Part shown: positions 57,500 through 64,000 of the stretch, piece by piece
How the letters are laid out: each line of letters opens with the position of its first letter
Numbering within the stretch: the first letter of the stretch is position 1
DNA from: Sipunculus nudus
Taxonomy: Eukaryota; Annelida; Sipuncula; Golfingiida; Sipunculidae
Direction of reading: 5' to 3'
Length of the DNA: 64,000 nt
NCBI GenBank assembly: GCA_026874595.1
Contig: CM049316.1
Location: 38,141,195 to 38,205,194 of the forward strand
The notes under the pieces: model-generated
Told to the model about the DNA's origin: nothing
The model's database searches: none
The model's input: the letters and a program-made list of their open reading frames with translations, nothing else
Made by a program: the position numbers and the translations under genes

Positions 57500-60130
57500 T
57501 AGACACCAGTCATCACATTCGAACAGCCACCTATGCCTTTGCAAAAGAATTACAGTGGAACTGGCCAGACAGTCAAAGGCAGAATATGACTATGATTATG
57601 TTTTGGAGATTACATATAGAGATGGCAGCGTTTAAAGCCCTTGGGCTTGATGGGAGCGGCTGACCCCCGGCTTCTGTGGATCAGTGGAGGCGGTAAGATT
57701 TTTCAAGGTAGGCCTCTATCCAGGGTGTGTGCTATGTCGGCTTAATGTAAAGGCTGTGCCCAACGGCCATGTTTCAACTCACAAACTGGTGCAGCTTTAG
57801 TGATTCCTCCGTGGTTGACCCAGCAATAGTAACGATTATGCAACCAGGTCCGCATGTGCACTAGTTCCCCGGGCCTGGGCGACGCCAGGATATAAAATGA
57901 AAGGAAGCGTTTGATGTAGTCCAAAACCGGAATTAAAGTCTGCAGATGTACATATACGTAGTAAAATTAGCATTAAAATACCTCCAACCCAAAAAAATTA
58001 TTTAAACATATAAAAAGAGCGGTTTGTCCAAAGCTCTTGCAGAAGCTAAAGTAGCTAGTCCAGGAACTGCAGATTTATTCCTTCGAGTATCTCACGTGAC
58101 AAAAAACACGGCGAGCACATACTGTGAGACTGCAGCAGCTTTGTATGTTTACAGTGACGTGCATTTGATGACTACAGTATAAATCTGTTAGCAGATGATG
58201 AGAGATTGGATTTTGAGGATTGGCATACAAAATGTATGACGGAATATCCCGAGTTTGAATACTGATCGACAACGCGCTCTTTCGAACTGAACTTATTGCT
58301 GTTCTATGAGGGAGCTGAATGTGGAGGCATTGATATCTCTTGTCCCATGGTTCTTTGCTGTAAATCATTCAAACTTTTCAAGATGGAAACCAGTTCATAT
58401 ACGTGATATGTTGTCTCTGCCTTAAGTCAACGAGGTACCAGAAACCATGGCATCATGAACAGGTGCCCTTTGCACAGAGGGAATTAAAGGCAGACGTAGA
58501 TGCTCTTGTAAAGGTGAGAGAGAACTTTGGAAATCAATTCAAAGAAGAGATCATATATTTCGATGCTGGATACCAAGAATATCACCAATCCGGATGTGAA
58601 AAACTAAAAAAAGCTTTTGAAACAGACAGAACTCAACTTGAAGACTTTTTTTCATGCACAGACTGGATGAATATGAAAGATCATTTAATGATCAAATGCC
58701 GAGAAACAAACTTGCATTGTTTGGTACTTCTGTAAGAGGATCAACTAAAGGGAGAAATCAAGTTTCAATGCTGAAAAGTGATAGTTCACTTCTTTTCAAG
58801 ACTTTACATTTCTTGCCAGTCTAGAGATGGAAATTTAGAAGAATTTTTCAAATGGGAAAACCAGGCATTCCCTCCAGCGATATCTCAGGAAAGTGGAATA
58901 CACACAGTCAGACTTGATGGAATGTCTTGAAAATATGCAAGCAAGTACTCCTACTGCAACAGAGAGCCCACCTGTAGAAGCTTAAATTGTAGATGGTGCA
59001 GTTGTGATTCACTTTATTCCGATGGGACAGGTGAAGACATTCGAATATTATGTCAACGAAATTTTCATAAAACACATTGAATTTCAGTAGCAGGATTGTG
59101 AAAGAGTGGATATTGTCTAGGACATATATAAACAAGACAGCCTGAAAGCAGAGGCACGAGAAAAGCGAGGAACAGGTGTGAGGCGAATGGTCATAGGTGA
59201 CAGCCTGCTCCCGAAGAACTAGAAAGAATTTCTCCGAGTTGAGGTGAATAAGTATGAGCTGTATACCTACCTTTCTTATTATTTAGTTGGCTCATGCAGT
59301 GGAAATAAAAGCCTGTATTTCACAATAAATGACAAGGTTTGTGTTTACCTGAACCAGATGAGTCACATGTAGATGGCATTTATCCATGCTCACAGGAGGA
59401 AGCCGATACCAAACTTATTCTACATGTTCAGGATGCGGTAAAATGTGAAATTCAAAATGTTCTCATACACACTGTAGATACTAATGTTATAGTCCTCGCT
59501 GTGGCTTACTTTCATAAATTAGGAATATAAAAACTTAGGACTGCACATGGGAGTAAGGAAGCACTTCCTATATGTTGCAGTGGATGAAATAGTTCGCAGT
59601 TTTGCACCTGCAAAGGCTGCTTGTTTGCCGGTTTTCCACGCCTTTACAGTGTGCGATCAAGTGTCATCCTCCTATAGCCGGAGCAAAAAAACTGCGTGGG
59701 ATGTATGGACATGCTTTCCAGATATGACAGAGGCTTTCAAACAGCTATTTGAGCACCCAGAAGATATTTCCGAAGAGGCGCTTGCATTGTTGCAAAATAT
59801 GTGGTTCTTCTTTATGACAAGAAAAGCGAACTTTCTACTGTTAATGAAGCAAGAAGTAACCTTTTCATCCAGAAAGGACGGCATATCGAGTCTATTACCC
59901 TTACTGAAGCTGCCCTGTTATAATGCTGTATGCCAGCCCGAGATGCCAAGTCCTATAGTGACTGTAGTTAGAAGAGACAAAATGGGTGTTGGCAACCACT
60001 GTGGAGATCTTTACCTGAGGAAGCTATGGCTTGTCATGAGCTGATACAATGTGGCTTTGCGATAAGCTGCCTTTCCAGAAGATGTAAATGTACAAGGCAG
60101 CCTTGAAGTGCACAGATCTATGCACTTATT
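57500..60130 (+). pseudogene. Fossil of a high-copy metazoan repeat protein, function unknown
   Basis: Conserved pieces in order, over several frames: WRLHIEMAAFKALGL (about 57605), VASPGTADLFLRVSHVT (about 58050), DDERLDFEDW, WFFAVNHSNFSRWKPVHIRD (58348-58407), SRDGNLEEFFKWENQAFPP (about 58812), VKTFEYYVNEIF, AREKRGTGVRRMVIGDS, KEFLRVEVNKYELY, CSQEEADTKLILHVQDAV (59388-59441), HTVDTNVIVLAVAYF and VFHAFTVCDQVSSS (59625 on). I recall the same order in many unnamed repeated proteins of invertebrates. The spaced Asp residues (EEADT, TVDT, CD) suggest a PIN-like nuclease fold, which is inference. At least eight stops or shifts. Confidence 0.65.
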
Positions 60131-60169
60131 CAGGGGAATAAATTGACCATAACTGATAGTTAAAGAAAC

Positions 60170-63100
60170 GTTTTTAGCTCAGCTGACTGAAAGTCATCTG
60201 AGCTATAGCGATCACTCTTTGTCCGTCGTCCGTCTGTCCGTCTGTCCGTCCGTTAACCAGGCACAAATCGTAACCGCTGAACCTAGAACCTTGTCACTTG
60301 GGATTCTGAGAGGTCCATGAAAAATCTCCTTGGAAACCAGAAATTAGGTCTCTGTTACCCATATCCTTCGAGCTATGGGCCCCAAAGTACCCCCCAGAAA
60401 AGTAAAAAATTTCATACAAAAACTTCAATATTTCATTAACTACTTGACTGATGGTCATGATTTTTGGCATACATATTGATCATGAAATGTTCGATCACTT
60501 ACTGCAGACTGGTGGCGCCACCTGTATTTTTCGATTTTTTACAAATTTTTTTCTCTATTTTTGAGACCTTTAAAAATGTGAACATCTGTTAACAAGGCAC
60601 AAATCGTAAAGCCTAGACCTAGAATCTTAATTCTTGATACACTGGGGGGTCCATGAAAAAATCTCCTTGGAAACCAGAAATTAGGTCTCTGTTACCCATA
60701 TCCTTCGAGCTATGGGGCCCCAAAGTACCCCCCAGAATAGTAAAAAATTTCATACAAAAACTTCAATATCTCAATAACTACAACACTGATGGTCATGATT
60801 TTTGGCATACATATTGATCATGAGATGTTCCATAAGTTCCTGCAGACTGGTGGCGCCACCTGAATTTTTCGATTTTTTACGAATTTAAAAATGTGAACAG
60901 CTGTTAACAGGGCACAAATCATAAAGACTGGACCTAGAATCTTCATTCTTGACACACTGAGAGGTCCATAAAAAGTCTGCATGGAAACCTGAAATAAGGT
61001 CTCTGTTACCCATATCCTTTGAGCTATGGGGGGCTCCCAATAACCCCCCCAGAATAATGGAAAATTTGATAAAAACAAACTGCAACATCTCAATAACTAC
61101 AACACTGATGGTCATGATTTTTGGCATACATATTGATCAAGAGGTGTTTTATCAGTACCTGCAGACTGGTGGTGCCACCTGTATTTTTTCAAATTTTCAC
61201 AATTTTTTTTTTCTCTATTTTCGAGACCTTTCAGGATGTAGTTATCTGTCAACAGGGTACAAATCGTAAGGACTGGACCTAGAATCTTCATTGTTGACAC
61301 ACTGGGAGACCCATGATAAGTCTCCATGGACACCTGAAATTAGGTCTCTGTTACTCATATCCTTTGAGCTATGGCACTCCAAAGTACAGCTCAGAAAAAT
61401 GGAAAATTTGATACAAAAGCTGAAGTATCTGAACAACTAATGCAGAGATCACCATAATTGTTTTCATGGATATTGATCATGGAGTGTTTCATCAGTTTCT
61501 GCAGACTGGTGGCACCACTTGTATTTGTTCGTTTTTTTTTACGAATTTTTTCTCTATTTTTGAGACCTTTAAAGTTATGAACATCTGTTAACAGGGCACA
61601 AATCATTAAAACTGGACCTAGAATCTTCATTCTTGACACACAGGGAGACCCATGAAAAGTCTCCATGGAAACCTGAAATTAGGTCTCTATTACCTATATT
61701 CTTTAAGCTGTATGGCTCCAAATTACCCCCCAGAATAATGGAAAACTTGATACAAAAACTGCAGTATCTCAATAACTACAACACTGATGGTCATGATTTT
61801 CGGCATACATATTGATCATGACCTGTTCCATCAGTTTCTGCAGACTGGGTGCGCCACCTCTATTTTTTTTCAAATTTTTACGATTTTTTTTCTCTTTTTT
61901 TGATACCTTTAAAGATGTGGTTATCCGTCAACAGGGTACAAATCGCAACAACTGGACCTAGAATCTTCATTCTTGTCATGCAAGAAGGCCCATGAAAAGT
62001 GCCTGTGGAAACTTAAAATTAGGTCTCTGTTACCTATATCCTTCAAGCTATAGGACTCCGAAGTATCCCTCAGAATAATGGACAATTTGATACAAAAGCT
62101 GAAGTATCTGAACAACTAATGGGGAGATCACCATGATTCTTTGCATGGATATTGATGTTTGTAAGTGTTTTTATTAGTTTCTGCAGACTGGTGGAGCCAC
62201 CTGTATTTTTGTACCCGCCAAAACGAAGTTTTGTGGATACTATGTTTTTGACCGGGTTCCTCCGCCGTTGCCGCGTTCGTTTCCAGAGAGCTCCTCTGGG
62301 ACTTGATTTTATCAGCTTTCCAAGCTCATATCTCGGGAACCGTTTGACTGATCAGGAAATAAAATTTATACGAATGTAGCCCTTGGATAGCTCTATAACA
62401 TACACAAAAAATGGTGGCGCCACCTGTAACCATGTTTGCACAGTGTCCATCTGTTCATCTGCCTTTGGTTAAAATCACTCATATCTCTGCAGTGAATTGA
62501 CTAATTCACCTGAAATTCGGCATGCGTATACATCCTGGATAGCTTTCTTGATTTTATGATAGGTGGCGCCACCTACATTCTCATTCACGCTGATGACATC
62601 CAAGCTCATATTTCGGGAACCGTTTGACCGATCGGGCCAAAATTTTGCATGTATATAGATTTAACATAGCTCTTTATCATACACAAAACTGGTGGCACCA
62701 CCTGCAACCATTTTTGCACAGCGTCTGTCTGTTTGTCTGCCGTGCAATAAAGTCACTCATATCTCGGCAGTGGTTTGACATATCTGCCTAAAATTTTGCA
62801 GGTTTATACATCCTGGATAGCTTTCTTGATTTTATGACAGGTGGCGCCACCTACATTCTAGTTAACGCTGCACACATCCAAGCTAATATCTCATGAACCA
62901 TTTGACCGATTGGGCCAAAATTGTGCTTGTGTTTAGATCTCACATAGGTCTTTATCATACACAAAACTGCAACCATTTTTGCACAGCGTCTGTCTGTTTG
63001 TCTGCCGTGGGCTAAAATCACTCATATCCATGTAGTGGTTTTACTTTTCTGCCTAAAATTTTGCATATGTATACAACTTGGACAGCTTTCTGGATTTGTG

Positions 63101-63440
63101 GTAGGTTGCACAACCTACATACACATTTAGGCTGCAGACATCCATGCTAATATGCAACATACCTCACTTTGTTTCCCCTTGCCACTCAATCCATGCCTCA
63201 CTTCACTCTGATTTTGGCAGATACACGTAGTCACTTGTCGGCTACCCGTATTCTAGTTTTTAAAGTTTACACATTTTTTCTCTATTTTTCAGATATATAA
63301 ATACAGATTAAATCTTGGCCTGTTGGTTAATCTGTTTGATGCTTCAGTTGAATGGGTATCTACCATTCTGATGATAAAATTTCCTTTTGTGAATCTCTTC
63401 CCAGTCAGCTGAGCGTCATGACCCATGGGTCACTTGTTAT
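60170..63440 (-). mobile_element. GGTGGCGCCACC tandem-unit element, copy 4 (largest)
   Basis: Minus orientation: starts ACAAGTGACCCATGGGTCAT at 63440 and ends with GACGGACAAAGAGTGATCGC, TATAGCTCAGATGACTTTC and AGTCAGCTGAGCTAAAAA at 60170. About six units of 310-345 bp from 60250 to 62200 (GCACAAATCGTAA or variant near 60250, 60597, 60911, 61256, 61587 and 61937). The palindrome is intact near 60520 and 60850 and altered in others. A different family (62205-63120) is nested inside. Confidence 0.85.
62205..63120 (-). repeat. Hairpin-ended repeat, copy 2, with an extended internal array
   Basis: The hairpin GTACCCGCCAAAACGAAG / TTTTGTGGATAC at 62210-62240, then about 300 bp nearly identical (inverted) to 7042-7460. 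Further units each have ACCGTTTGACCGAT-like, CTTTATCATACACAAAACTG, GCACAGCGTCTGTCTG and CATCCTGGATAGCTTTCTTG, with GGTGGCGCCACC boxes near 62411, 62563 and 62840. Nested in copy 4 of the tandem-unit element. Confidence 0.75.
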
Positions 63441-64000
63441 CTTTTCACACATGTTATTAAATATGAGATTAATATGGGTTATTTTTGTAAATTTGACATG
63501 GTTTTAATCAGACTCTCTTGATTGTTTGCAAGGAGAATTGCGTATTTTTTTTTGTTTTTGGCAGCAGTTACTCTGATTAAGCTTTTGGACTGGGTTTTTC
63601 TTTGTCACTGTTAATATAAAGGCCTGAATATTTATACTTTGAATCTAACTGGATACAAGCATTAAATCTATTATAAGACATTTACTCTCTGAAGATCGTG
63701 TTTCTTTCCAAAAATAAAGATACTGTTCCATACAATATTGTATACGCATTGCTTTTTCAATATTTTCCCTTCCACAACAGTCGCCACATAGTAATTTTAC
63801 CAAAATCTTGATACAAACAGCTAACAAGTTAATAAATTCATTTTCTCAGCCCTAAAAAACAAGAAAATAGAGTACTTGCATTCCCTTTTAGTGTTGATAT
63901 AACCAAATTATTGGCATTTTTTTCTGGCAGCCATCTATGCGCAATCTTAGATTTTGGCAAGGATATTTTTTTTTCAGCTTGACCCTATATCGTAATTCAT
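63441..64000. other. No gene seen
   Basis: AT-rich sequence to the window edge. The minus-strand frame at 63645-63827 shows no recognised motif. Confidence 0.4.

Overview
This window looks like nuclear DNA from an invertebrate animal, most probably a mollusc (perhaps a bivalve). It is AT-rich and intron-rich, and carries GT-AG introns, AT/TA microsatellites, poly-G/poly-C runs, several LINE and DNA-transposon fossils, and many copies of short repeats that share the 12-bp palindrome GGTGGCGCCACC. The phylum call is inference from repeat style and from the IDO-family gene. I see no bacterial operons, rRNA genes or CRISPR arrays.

One host gene could be reconstructed. It is a 13-exon indoleamine 2,3-dioxygenase (IDO) family gene on the minus strand, from the ATG at 52572 to the stop at 19792. 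All twelve introns have GT...AG ends, the phases match at every junction, and the coding total is 1146 bp (381 residues plus stop). The proximal haem histidine is kept, but the Arg231 position of human IDO1 reads Val and the Gly-Gly-Ser-Ala segment reads Gly-Leu-Ser-Ala. It may therefore be a divergent or repurposed IDO.

Layout. 1-8650: no gene; a 3.5-kb imperfect inverted repeat (about 850-4325), microsatellites, and hairpin-ended and duplicated repeats. 8656-10695: a non-autonomous DNA transposon with TTAA flanks and a nested repeat element. 10690-11728: a broken hAT transposase. 12815-14100: a broken CR1/L2-like LINE. 14100-19760: small MITEs and decayed transposon-like sequence. 19765-52572: the IDO gene. 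Its introns hold a 36-bp minisatellite (42.2-44.3 kb), a second LINE fragment (29.2-30.6 kb), several MITE families, a near-perfect 53-bp-arm hairpin (28.0 kb), an LTR-like block (46.0-46.75 kb) and inverted 0.55-kb repeats. 53243-57490: a degenerate minus-strand LINE ending about 0.67 kb upstream of the IDO start codon. 57500-60130: a plus-strand fossil of a high-copy metazoan protein family of unknown function. 60170-63440: the largest copy of the GGTGGCGCCACC repeat element, with a second repeat family nested inside.

Most of the longer open frames are not genes. The longest plus-strand ones (42.2-44.4 kb) exist only because the minisatellite period is a multiple of three.
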